DNA of 26,056 bases, taken from Bryobacterales bacterium. GTDB taxonomy: Bacteria; Acidobacteriota; Terriglobia; Bryobacterales; Bryobacteraceae. The notes beneath the pieces were generated by a model, which was not told the origin of the DNA, did not search any database, and saw only the letters and a program-made list of their open reading frames with translations. The stretch's first letter is position 1. Each line of letters begins with the position of its first letter. The translations under genes and the position numbers were made by a program. This document shows positions 15,372 to 23,416 of the stretch, one piece after another. The stretch is from assembly GCA_003132865.1 (NCBI GenBank), contig PKYZ01000494.1:8052-34107 (forward strand). Direction: 5' to 3'.

Positions 15372-18077
15372 ATGCGCCATTTTCCGCTCTGTTTTCCGCT
15401 CTTAATGGCAATCCCGGTCTGCGCGGCTGAATATTCGGCCCCCGCTGGAATCCGGCCCGCCTTGCGCCGCCCCGGAGCGGCCAGCATCCTGCCGGGCGGG
15501 CGCGTCATTTCGCCGCTTGGCCACCAGTACGTGACAGGCCCCGGACCGTTCGGACTGGCTATCAGCGCGAGCGGCAAGACGCTGGCATCCGCCAACAGCG
15601 GACCGGACCGCTTCTCGCTGACGGTTCTCGAGCAGGAGAAGGGTGGCGCGTGGCAGGTGCGCCAACTGGTGGCGCCGAAGAGAAAGAAGTCCAAGACCGC
15701 CGGCGCGGAGGGCGCGGAGAAGGCCGACGATCAGTGGCACAGCGTCTTCATGGGCTTGGCATTCGCTACCGAGCATACCGTCTATGCATCGGAGGGCAAC
15801 TCGGGCCGCGTGCGGCTGGTCGACTTGGCCACCGGCGGGGCTAAGAGAATCTACGACTTGAACCGCGACGGCTTCGCGGACAGCTTCACGGGCGACCTGG
15901 CATTTGACGCCGATCGGGGCGTGGTATACGTGCTGGATCAGGCCAACTTCCGCCTGGTGGCGATCGATGTGCGCAAGCAGCGCGTCTTATCGTCTGTGCG
16001 GCTGGGGCGCCTGCCTTTCGCGCTGGCGCTTTCACCGGACAAGCGCAAAGCTTACGTCACGAACGTCGGCATATTCGAGTACAAGCCGGTGCCGGGCCTG
16101 GATGCCCACAACCTAAGGGAAACCGGCCTGCCGTTTCCGGCTTTCGGATTCCCTTCGACGGAATCGCGGGAGGGCGCGCGCCGCGAGACGGGCAAGGGTC
16201 CGGTGGACGTGCCTGGTTTGGGCGATCCTAACGTGCGGGAAGCCAATTCGCTGGCCGTGGTCGATCTGGCGGATCCGGCGGCGCCCAAGATTGAGACATT
16301 CATCCACACGGGCCTCGCGTTCGGCGAGGGGATCGATGGCGGCAGCAGCCCCTCGGGCGTGGTGGCGACCGCGGATCGCGTGTTCGTCTCCAATGCGCAT
16401 AACGATTCCATTACGGTGATCGATGCGAAGACCAACAGCGTGACCGGGCAGATCGACATACGCATTCCGGGCCTAGAAAAGCTGCGCGGCGTGCTGCCGA
16501 TCGGCATGGCTTACCATGAGGCGACTGGCTGGCTGCTGGTGGCGGAGGCGGGCATCAATGCGGTGGGTGTGATCGATACACGCGAGCTGAAAGTGCTTGG
16601 ACATCTGCCGGCGGCCTGGTTTCCCAGCCGCGTGCTGATCGATCGCGACACGGTGTACGCGACCAATGTGAACGGCCAGGGCACCGGCCCGAACGTTTGG
16701 CAATCCGCGTTCGCCGCCGGCGAGGCGGGCGCGCCCGGCTTGAATATGTCGGGCACGTTTCGGCGCGGCAGCATTGCATCCTTCCCCCTTCCCAATACGG
16801 CGGAGGTGGCTGCCGGGACCGCAACCGTGATGGACAACAACGGCCTGAACCCGCGCGACGAGGCGCCGGGCGCCCTGCCCAGCGGCGTGAAGTACGTGGT
16901 GCTGATCGTGAAAGAGAACCGCACCTTCGACGAAGTCTTCGGCGATATCCAGCGTCTTTCGAACGGCGCGACTGTGATGGGCGCGCCGGCAATTGCGCGC
17001 TTCGGGCAGGTGGGCCATGCATCGGGCAAAGGCAATCGCCTCAGCGTGCAACGCGTGAACGTGACGCCGAACCACCATGCGCTGGCGCTCGGCTGGTCGT
17101 TCAGCGACAATTTCTACGCCGATTCGGAAGTCAGCGTAGACGGGCACCACTGGCTGGTGGGCGCGTATCCGGACGCGTGGACCGAGACTTCGTTCCGCGC
17201 CTCTTATGCGGATGGCCGGGATTTCCGTTTTCCGACGACGGCGCCGGGGCGGTTCAGCTTCGCGGAAGGGAACTCTTCGGTGCATCCGGAGGAGCAGCCC
17301 GAGGGCGGCACCATCTGGCATCACCTGGCGCGCCATGGCATTCCGTTTCGCAATTACGGGGAGGGTTTTGAGCTGGCGGGCGGGGACGAAGGGCAAGGCT
17401 ACAAGCCCACCGGGGCGCGCTTCGTAATCAATATGCCCATGCCCGATCCGCTGTATCGCAACACGTCGCGCGAATATCCGATGTTCAACATGAACATCCC
17501 GGACCAGTTTCGCGCGACGCAGTTCATCCACGAGATTCAGGAGAAGTACGTGAAGGGCCGCGAAGAGTTTCCGCGATTCATATATATCCATCTGCCGAAC
17601 GATCACATGACCGAGCCGCGCCCGCAGGACGGCTATCCGTACGAGGCATCCTACGTGGCGGACAACGACTACGCGCTGGGGCGCATCGTGGAGTTTCTGT
17701 CGCTGACGCCGTGGTGGCGGGAGATGGCCATCTTCGTTACGGAGGACGACGCGCAGGGCGGGCGGGACCATATCGACGCGCATCGCACGGTGTTCATGGG
17801 GATTGGGCCGTATTTCAAGCGGAACTACGTGTCGCACGTGAACACCAGCTTTCCGGGGATGCTGAAGACCATCTTCCGGCTGCTGGGATTGCCGCCGCTG
17901 AACCTGTTCGATGCGGTGGCCAGCGACTTGAGCGATTGCTTCACGAATACGCCGGATTTCGATGGGTATCAGGTGCGGCGGGAGGATGGGCGGATATTCG
18001 ATCCGGCGGCGGCGCGGGAGCCGTTGGATCCGCGGCCGAGTGTGAAGATGGACGATCCGGCGGAGGTGGTGCGGTAG
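15372..18077 (+). CDS. Secreted YVTN beta-propeller plus phosphoesterase fusion protein
   Basis: The 901-aa protein starts with a signal peptide (1-19). Residues about 45-500 are propeller blades (FGLAISASGKTLASANSG, ALALSPDKRKAYVTN, FVSNAHNDSITVIDAKTN). Residues about 505-880 form a phosphoesterase domain of the phospholipase C/AcpA type (PF04185-like, alkaline phosphatase superfamily). KENRTFDEVFGD (514-525) holds the likely nucleophile and metal site, with Thr518. EDDAQGGRDHIDAHRT (791-806) supplies likely further ligands. It probably hydrolyses a phosphate ester or phospholipid outside the cytoplasm; the substrate is unknown. The last 310 codons are duplicated as a broken copy at 22366-23295. 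The upstream gene is divergent, so it is transcribed alone. Confidence 0.9.
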   Translation: MRHFPLCFPLLMAIPVCAAEYSAPAGIRPALRRPGAASILPGGRVISPLGHQYVTGPGPFGLAISASGKTLASANSGPDRFSLTVLEQEKGGAWQVRQLVAPKRKKSKTAGAEGAEKADDQWHSVFMGLAFATEHTVYASEGNSGRVRLVDLATGGAKRIYDLNRDGFADSFTGDLAFDADRGVVYVLDQANFRLVAIDVRKQRVLSSVRLGRLPFALALSPDKRKAYVTNVGIFEYKPVPGLDAHNLRETGLPFPAFGFPSTESREGARRETGKGPVDVPGLGDPNVREANSLAVVDLADPAAPKIETFIHTGLAFGEGIDGGSSPSGVVATADRVFVSNAHNDSITVIDAKTNSVTGQIDIRIPGLEKLRGVLPIGMAYHEATGWLLVAEAGINAVGVIDTRELKVLGHLPAAWFPSRVLIDRDTVYATNVNGQGTGPNVWQSAFAAGEAGAPGLNMSGTFRRGSIASFPLPNTAEVAAGTATVMDNNGLNPRDEAPGALPSGVKYVVLIVKENRTFDEVFGDIQRLSNGATVMGAPAIARFGQVGHASGKGNRLSVQRVNVTPNHHALALGWSFSDNFYADSEVSVDGHHWLVGAYPDAWTETSFRASYADGRDFRFPTTAPGRFSFAEGNSSVHPEEQPEGGTIWHHLARHGIPFRNYGEGFELAGGDEGQGYKPTGARFVINMPMPDPLYRNTSREYPMFNMNIPDQFRATQFIHEIQEKYVKGREEFPRFIYIHLPNDHMTEPRPQDGYPYEASYVADNDYALGRIVEFLSLTPWWREMAIFVTEDDAQGGRDHIDAHRTVFMGIGPYFKRNYVSHVNTSFPGMLKTIFRLLGLPPLNLFDAVASDLSDCFTNTPDFDGYQVRREDGRIFDPAAAREPLDPRPSVKMDDPAEVVR

Positions 18078-18544
18078 GTTGGGGACGGCGGTCTTGGCGA
18101 GCATAGGTTAGCGCCCGCGTTTTGCGGACTGGTGCAGTACCGGGGACACTCGTTTGGGACTGTTAATGGTCAATATCGGACATGAAGACATTACCTCGGG
18201 ACGGCAAAGAACGTCAAGCAATGCTCAACTACATAAAGTGAACTGGGACGGTCGCAACAGATGGAAACATCTTGACCTCCCCGAAGGCTAGACGGTTTCT
18301 TCAACGATGCCCGCTCCTTCAACGGCGCGCTTCAGCCGCCGGGTGGAAAGCGCCAGTTGGCGCCTCGAACGCAATTGCGTTCGGCCCTGATAAGGATCTG
18401 CCGCCGATTCGTGGAGCACTTCACCCCGCAGTGGCGCGGGCGGGGTTCACGGGCATGCTTCCGAAGCGTTCAGAGTATAATCAATCTCTGTAGCTGAGCG
18501 CAAACTGGGGCGACGCATCAATCAGCCCCTCAGGGGTCACCAAC
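18078..18544. other. Gene-free stretch at the left edge of the accessory island
   Basis: These 467 bases have no credible gene on either strand. GTACCGGGGACACTCG near 18136-18151 resembles sequence often found beside transposase genes in Acidobacteriota, but no transposase remains. A good -10 box, TATAAT (18476-18481), lies 64 bases before the next gene. No matching -35 was found, so it may be activator-dependent. Confidence 0.4.
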
Positions 18545-19420
18545 ATGTTCAAAGGGCTTCGGGCGATTCTATCGCGTTTGGGTCCGAATGAAGGCGAGAT
18601 CAGAGCTGCCAAAGCAGAATTGATTAGCCGCGCCACCAAGGCTGGTTTGCTCTATGATGCGCAGGATGACTACGTTGCATTGTTCGCATCGATACGAACC
18701 GAGCAGGCGAAGCCTTACATTGACGCTGTCAATCCCTCCGATCCAAATTACAACCAACTGATCGCAAGTATCTTAAAGGGTCAGCTCGCGGGCCTTCGCT
18801 CCCGTCCCGCTACGGTTACAACAACCCCGACCAGCCGCGGAGAGGCTCTTGACCTCATTTGGGAAGCTAACCAGAGCGACGCTGTTTGTGCCATAGAACA
18901 ACTGCAGATTTTCGCCACCGTTAAGTCTGTGCTGCAGGCTTCGATTGTCGCCTTTCTCGGCCTCTTGGGTTTGCAGTCCTTTTTTGCCTCAATTCTGGGC
19001 AGTATTCCCTTGCTCGATCCCGCTGTGGGACCATGGGGAACGCGGTGGATCAAAATAGGCTTGTTGGTGACAACCAACATCAACAATTTTTTCTTGAGCC
19101 CTTACATCTCAGCATCGCTCATAGCGGTGTTTGGCGCGCTCTTTGGCATTTATCTCGACCTCCCCCAGGAAGGTACAACGCCTCACTGGCGCCTAGTCCG
19201 CAAGTATTCGCGGATGACCAGATGTTGGGCAGGCGCATCAGCGGGTCTATTAACCGGTGCCCTTGCCCCCCTAATCGTACCACCGAGTCCACCAGGCTCA
19301 GGACAGGAGGCGAGCGCGGCGTTTGGGCGAATTTTCGTTGCCGCGTTCCTGTTCGGTTTTTCCCAGGAATTGTTCTTGAAGAAGCTCCAAAATCTTGCGG
19401 GTCTGGACAGTAAGTCGTGA
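18545..19420 (+). CDS. Membrane protein of unknown function, C-terminal multi-helix region
   Basis: The 291-aa protein was not assigned to a family. Residues 1-125 are soluble and mixed charged. Hydrophobic segments lie at about 128-150, 183-204, 227-246 and 257-277. The end, FVAAFLFGFSQELFLKKL, resembles the AF-AGFSE motif found at the end of some membrane-anchored bacterial proteins; this link is weak. AGGGG lies nine bases before the ATG. The stop overlaps the lipoprotein start (GTGA), so the two are made together and may form a complex. Codon use is visibly less GC-biased than in the flanking genes, which suggests separate ancestry. Confidence 0.8.
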   Translation: MFKGLRAILSRLGPNEGEIRAAKAELISRATKAGLLYDAQDDYVALFASIRTEQAKPYIDAVNPSDPNYNQLIASILKGQLAGLRSRPATVTTTPTSRGEALDLIWEANQSDAVCAIEQLQIFATVKSVLQASIVAFLGLLGLQSFFASILGSIPLLDPAVGPWGTRWIKIGLLVTTNINNFFLSPYISASLIAVFGALFGIYLDLPQEGTTPHWRLVRKYSRMTRCWAGASAGLLTGALAPLIVPPSPPGSGQEASAAFGRIFVAAFLFGFSQELFLKKLQNLAGLDSKS

Positions 19421-20418
19421 CAAACCAGAGATCATTGCCGAGCATTTCGACCGGGCTGCTGGCTGCCGTAGCCTCAGCACTATTAGCCGGGTGCGGCGGT
19501 CCCCCGCAATCTCAAACCAAAACAGCATCCTCTGGATCTGCGAATCAACAGGTAAGCCAGAGTGCAGCAGGTAGCGGAGATTGCGTCATACAATTCAGAC
19601 AGAAAGTGATTCAGGCGCTCTCGCTCCAAACCAGCGTGTTGCTTGAGGGCGCGAATCAAAGCCCGCCGCCAGGCAAATGCCGGCTCATTCTCTCCGCGCA
19701 GGATCTTGTTTTCCCGCCACCCGGAGAATCCGGAAACGCGGAATATACACTTACGCTTAGCACGCTGGAGCTGCGGCGGCAGTCCCGTATCATCACCAAC
19801 GGCTATCGTTTGACTATCAGAGCTTCGGAAATAGTGTCGGAAGGTGGCCACGTGATTTCCTTCGACGTCTTCCGAAAAGCTCACGATGGCGCAGGTCTTG
19901 GTCAGAATGGTGAAAACGGGCTTTCCAGCGGCACCGTGGAGCTTGACGCTACCAAACTAACTCTCGTCGATACCCTTAGTTTCGATCTCCGCGGGCAGGA
20001 CGGCGGAGACGGGGCACAGGGAAGTCCGGGCATTCCCGGCGTCAGAGGTACTCAAGGATCGCCAGGAATCTCAGGGCTCGGATGCCAACAGGGCGGTGGT
20101 AATGGTTCCGCCGGGGGAGATGGTGGGCGCGGAAGCCGCGGCGGAAACGGTGGTAAGGGTGGCAATGGGGGAAATCTTGTGATCCGCATCAAGGTGGGAT
20201 TCGACGCGTCTCGCGTCATCGCGAACTTGAGTGGAGGCATGGGAGGTCGCGGTGGCAGCGGCGGTAACGGTGGTCAACCCGGCCAAGGCGGCGAAGGTGG
20301 AAGCGGTAATGGATTTTGCGCAGGGGGACAGCCGGGGCCGCCTGGCAGACCCGGGGCTGGCGGTGATCCTGGAGCCGATGGAGCAGCCGGGGTTCGCGGC
20401 CAGCTTGACTCACGATGA
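19417..20418 (+). CDS. Glycine-rich, collagen-like lipoprotein
   Basis: The 333-aa protein starts at GTG 19417, overlapping the upstream stop by four bases. A lipobox LLAGC gives lipidated Cys26. Residues about 55-190 look like beta-strand repeats (YTLTLSTLELRRQSRIITNG, YRLTIRASEIVSEGG). Two glycine-rich tracts follow at about 193-252 and 273-328, containing both collagen-like G-X-Y triplets (GPPGRPGAGGDPGADGAAG) and GGx repeats (GGNGGKGGNGGN). Cys56/Cys88 and Cys223/Cys301 could form disulfides. Such tracts can fold as collagen triple helices or as polyglycine II bundles on a beta-solenoid. A surface or envelope structural role is inferred; no enzyme motif was found. Confidence 0.85.
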   Translation: MTNQRSLPSISTGLLAAVASALLAGCGGPPQSQTKTASSGSANQQVSQSAAGSGDCVIQFRQKVIQALSLQTSVLLEGANQSPPPGKCRLILSAQDLVFPPPGESGNAEYTLTLSTLELRRQSRIITNGYRLTIRASEIVSEGGHVISFDVFRKAHDGAGLGQNGENGLSSGTVELDATKLTLVDTLSFDLRGQDGGDGAQGSPGIPGVRGTQGSPGISGLGCQQGGGNGSAGGDGGRGSRGGNGGKGGNGGNLVIRIKVGFDASRVIANLSGGMGGRGGSGGNGGQPGQGGEGGSGNGFCAGGQPGPPGRPGAGGDPGADGAAGVRGQLDSR

Positions 20419-20565
20419 GCGGCGATATCGGTAGCTACTCGGTCTCGGCTGCCATGGCCAGGCTTCTCAGACTGGGAGCGCACTATCCTCTTCGCGCAAG
20501 GATTTGCCAGAAGTGCCCGTGGAACTCGTGCGAAAACTACTCGCTCGGTTGCCGCGGCTTTCGTC

Positions 20566-21810
20566 CTACTGTAACAGCCTGCGGTCGCGCGAGACCTGTC
20601 GCCTGTAGAGCAGCGAGAGGCCGGCGATGATCGCAACGACAATAGCCATCTGTATCTTATGATCCGCGGGATGCAACTCGGCGAGCACCCACACTCTCAC
20701 ACTCGCAACCGATCCAATCGGTACGCTCGCCATCGAGACAATCATACTCCAATTCAAAAATGGTTCCCGCGCCAAGCCGTAGCTGAGGTACTCAATTCTT
20801 AGATCGACGGCGGCCTCCTGAGACTGCGAAAGCTTGGCCGCAACTCTTGCCAGCGCCTGTGTCCGGTAGCGCTCCAAGAAGGACCATGTGCCGATCACTG
20901 GCCACATCAGCAGTGCTGGTACGAGATAGGCCGCAAGAATGTGCGCAGACGACGTATTGTACAGGTCTGCCACTGTGGAGAAGGCAATCATGCTCACGAT
21001 GAAGAAGAGGAAATACAGCAGCACTTCACCATTGAACCAAGCACGCATGGCAGTAGCCCTCTTCAGCTTTTCCGGACCGTACTCGGCCGAGTCACGCAGG
21101 AAAGCTCCGACCAGATTGTTTGCGTTCTTCGCCATGAAGCAGACCAACGCGAACCACTCCACGCAAGCCGGGATGACGTATGCGAACCACGTCGCCCAGT
21201 CGATCAGAAGCGCGGGATACCCACGCCGGATCATGTCTCGATACGCCGGATTACCAAGGGTCGCGGGGCACCGGAATCCGCGCACAACGTCCTGCGCCAG
21301 CGGAATCGAGAAAATAAGGCAACCGATCGCATAGGCGATGAAACGGATCTGTCCCAGAGAGGGGCGGGCGGGCAGCTGTTCGATGTCTTTTCCGAACGTG
21401 CGGAGGAGTTGCTTGAGGGTCTTAGCGCTGCGCGAGACCACATAACAAATGACACAGTAAAACAGGCACCGTTCCAGCAGCGACATCGCATGGAACTGCC
21501 AGTCCCACCAGCCGTACTGCGACAGAGTGATAAGCGGCGCAATCCCGTGATTCAGCACGACCCAAACGCACAACAACATCCATAGGTCGTAAGCGGGATC
21601 GAGATGAAACCGCCGCCGCACAACGCTGAGGCCCATTCGGTCGAACAAGAACACCAACGGCCCTCTGTGCCAGTCTGGGATGTTCTCCCAGGAAAACTCC
21701 CGCACAGTCCGCTGGATTCGCGTGACGGCGCCGCCAAGGATATAGCGAAGCGTCTGAGCAGCGCGGCCCGAAGAATCGACGACGTGCCGCGTCGAAGACC
21801 GCGCGATCAT
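20566..21810 (-). CDS. Polytopic membrane protein of unknown function
   Basis: The 414-aa protein was not assigned to a family. About eight hydrophobic helices are visible, including WMLLCVWVVLNHGIAPLITL, FIAYAIGCLIFSIPLAQ, VLLYFLFFIVSMIAFSTV and MAIVVAIIAGLSLLY. The loops are rich in Arg and Trp. The start at 21810 was chosen because GAGGTG lies eight bases before it; an ATG at 21861 has no ribosome site, and residues encoded further upstream do not look protein-like. It is convergent with the lipoprotein operon, with 147 empty bases between. Codon use is less GC-biased than in neighbouring core genes. No substrate can be proposed. Confidence 0.75.
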   Translation of the reverse strand: MIARSSTRHVVDSSGRAAQTLRYILGGAVTRIQRTVREFSWENIPDWHRGPLVFLFDRMGLSVVRRRFHLDPAYDLWMLLCVWVVLNHGIAPLITLSQYGWWDWQFHAMSLLERCLFYCVICYVVSRSAKTLKQLLRTFGKDIEQLPARPSLGQIRFIAYAIGCLIFSIPLAQDVVRGFRCPATLGNPAYRDMIRRGYPALLIDWATWFAYVIPACVEWFALVCFMAKNANNLVGAFLRDSAEYGPEKLKRATAMRAWFNGEVLLYFLFFIVSMIAFSTVADLYNTSSAHILAAYLVPALLMWPVIGTWSFLERYRTQALARVAAKLSQSQEAAVDLRIEYLSYGLAREPFLNWSMIVSMASVPIGSVASVRVWVLAELHPADHKIQMAIVVAIIAGLSLLYRRQVSRDRRLLQ

Positions 21811-21938
21811 GACGATAGCACCTCGCCAGCTATTGATCTTGATACTCAGACGACCGGCCATTTGGATGGTCCAACTGTATGCGAGGGCCAATCTAGATTT
21901 CGTAGTTGATGTCTCCCTTAGCGCGTGGCGAGAGTAAA

Positions 21939-21967
21939 ATGATACACCTTCGGAATCCCTCATGCAA
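21939..21967 (-). promoter_or_regulatory. Putative promoter of the polytopic membrane protein gene
   Basis: On the minus strand TTGCAT (21967-21962) and TATCAT (21944-21939) are spaced by 17 bases. The -10 matches 5/6 and the -35 3/6. The leader to the chosen ATG would be about 120 bases. No other feature was recognised between 21811 and 22066. Confidence 0.4.
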
Positions 21968-22066
21968 CAGGCAGGCAGTGCAGTGTTCGATGGTGCCGGT
22001 CGTCCGCGTAAGGCGTTGTAGGCATCACTTGGATCTGGCACGCGCCGAAAGGCAGGACGTTGTCAG

Positions 22067-22263
22067 GCATTGAACTAAACCCGCTTCGCGGGTAGGCGGA
22101 GCCGTGGTACGATTTGGCAGGACAATTGCCATGCCGTACTCCGCCGCGATACCCAGTCCTCCACACCAAGCCCCGCATCGAACTCAGAAGAGATTTGCTG
22201 CAATGCAATGAATACCCATAAAGCAATTGTCCTGCCAAATCCTAAATGGGTTCAGTTCAATGC
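22067..22263. repeat. Long nested inverted repeat (MITE-like), about 197 bp
   Basis: The outer arms 22067-22082 and 22248-22263 are complementary at 15 of 16 positions. The inner arms GATTTGGCAGGACAATTGC (22111-22129) and its exact complement (22223-22241) are perfect over 19 bases. The centre of about 93 bases encodes nothing. Nested arms with an empty centre fit a non-autonomous mobile element or the ends of a deleted insertion sequence. Confidence 0.75.
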
Positions 22264-22332
22264 GTTCTATCGGCAGTGCCCGCAGGCGAGACTCGCGGGG
22301 GCTTCAACGAGCGGGCACTGCCGATAGAACGC
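22262..22332. repeat. Perfect 22-bp inverted repeat hairpin
   Basis: Bases 22262-22283 are the exact reverse complement of 22311-22332, enclosing a 27-base loop that contains GCGAGACTCGC. It abuts the preceding inverted repeat (two shared bases) and ends about 33 bases before homology to the phosphoesterase gene begins. No T-run follows it. A recombination or mobile-element end is more likely than a terminator. Confidence 0.75.
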
Positions 22333-22365
22333 TCTGCATTATCGGAAGCTATTCTTCACGATCAG

Positions 22366-23295
22366 CCTACTGGCTCACCGGCGCGTATCCGGACGCTTGG
22401 ACCGAGAGCTCGTTCCGCGCATCCTACGCGGATGGCCGGGATTGCCGTTTTCCGACGACTGCGCAGCCGCTTCAGCTTCGCCGAAGGGAACTCTTCGGTG
22501 CATCCGGAGGAGCAGCCCGAGGGCGGCACGATCTGGCATTACCTGGCGCGCCACGGCATTCCGTTTCGCAATTACGGCGAGGGGTTTGAGCTGGCGGGCG
22601 GCGACGAAGGGCAAGGTTAAAAGCCGACCGGTGCGCGCTTCGTGATCAATGTGCCCATGCCCGATCCGCTATACCGCAACACGTCGCGCGAGTATCCGAT
22701 GTTCAACATGAACATCCCGGACCAGTTTCGCGCGACGCAGTTCATCCACGAGATTCAGGAGAAGTACGTGAAGGGCGGCGAGCCGTTTCCGCGATTCATA
22801 TACATCCACCTGCCGAACGATCATATGACCGAGCCGCGCCCGCAGGACGGCTATCCGTACGAGGCATCGTACGTGGCGGACAACGACTACGCGCTGGGGC
22901 GCATCGTCGAGTTTCTTTCGCTGACGCCGTGGTGGCGGGAGATGGCCATCTTCGTTACCGAGGACGACGCGCAGGGCGGGCGGGACCACATCGACGCGCA
23001 TCGCACGGTGTTCATGGGGATTGGGCCGTATTTCAAGCGGAACTATGTGTCGCACGTGAACACCAGCTTTCCGGGGATGCTGAAGACCATCTTCCGGCTT
23101 CTGGGATTGCCACCGCTGAACCTGTTCGATGCGGTGGCCAGCGATTTGAGCGATTGCTTCACGAATACGGGGGATTACGATGGGTATCAGGTGAGGAAGG
23201 AGGATGCGCGGCTGTTCGATCCGGCGGCGGCGCGGGAGCCGTTGGATCCGCGGCCGAGTGTGAAGATGGACGATCCGGCGGAGGTTGTGCGGTAG
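22366..23295 (+). pseudogene. Truncated second copy of the phosphoesterase gene (3' third)
   Basis: The segment aligns with 17146-18077 up to and including the stop codon. The propeller and the nucleophile region are absent. A two-base deletion near 22458-22470 shifts the frame, and Tyr of GQGYKPTG has become TAA (22618-22620). From 22621 to 23295 the frame is open and the protein nearly identical to the intact copy, including EDDAQGGRDHIDAHRT. Most differences in that part are synonymous, so the copy diverged while still under selection and was broken later. A start within 22642 has no ribosome site, and the fragment lacks half the active site. Confidence 0.92.
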
Positions 23296-23310
23296 GCGAG
23301 CGCGAGGGTG

Positions 23311-23334
23311 AGACGCGGAGACGCGGAGACACGG
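23311..23334. repeat. Short tandem repeat, AGACGCGG x3
   Basis: AGACGCGG occurs twice in a row at 23311-23326 and once more with one change (AGACACGG, 23327-23334), directly behind the broken phosphoesterase copy. It is of the same wandering simple-repeat kind as the others in this window. The remaining bases to 23416 hold nothing recognisable. Confidence 0.6.
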
Positions 23335-23416
23335 CGATCCGGTACCGGCAGTTGCTCTTTTGGCCGCGTTCGGCGCGCTGCCTCCTGAAGAAACTGATGG
23401 AGAGGACAAGCCTGAA

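Noticed and set aside
16473..18104. 543-codon minus-strand frame opposite the phosphoesterase gene
   Set aside because: Arg/His-rich antisense of a GC-rich gene; the plus strand has the signal peptide and catalytic motifs.
20566..22041. Longer 491-aa version of the polytopic membrane protein
   Set aside because: The first 77 residues are not protein-like and extend past the putative promoter; the start at 21810 has a ribosome site.
22262..22332. Integron attC-like site
   Set aside because: The arms are perfectly paired with no extrahelical bases, the RYYYAAC/GTTRRRY boxes are in the wrong orientation, and no integrase is present.
22227..22620. Open frames of about 120 codons across the hairpin and phosphoesterase copy
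   Set aside because: They join repeat DNA to the frameshifted homologous segment and represent the pseudogene, not new genes.
22642..23295. The 217-codon open end of the duplicate as a functional gene
   Set aside because: It lacks the ENRTFD nucleophile motif, signal peptide and ribosome site; kept as part of the pseudogene.
23311..23334. CRISPR-like repeats
   Set aside because: Only three contiguous 8-base units without spacers; no cas genes in the window.
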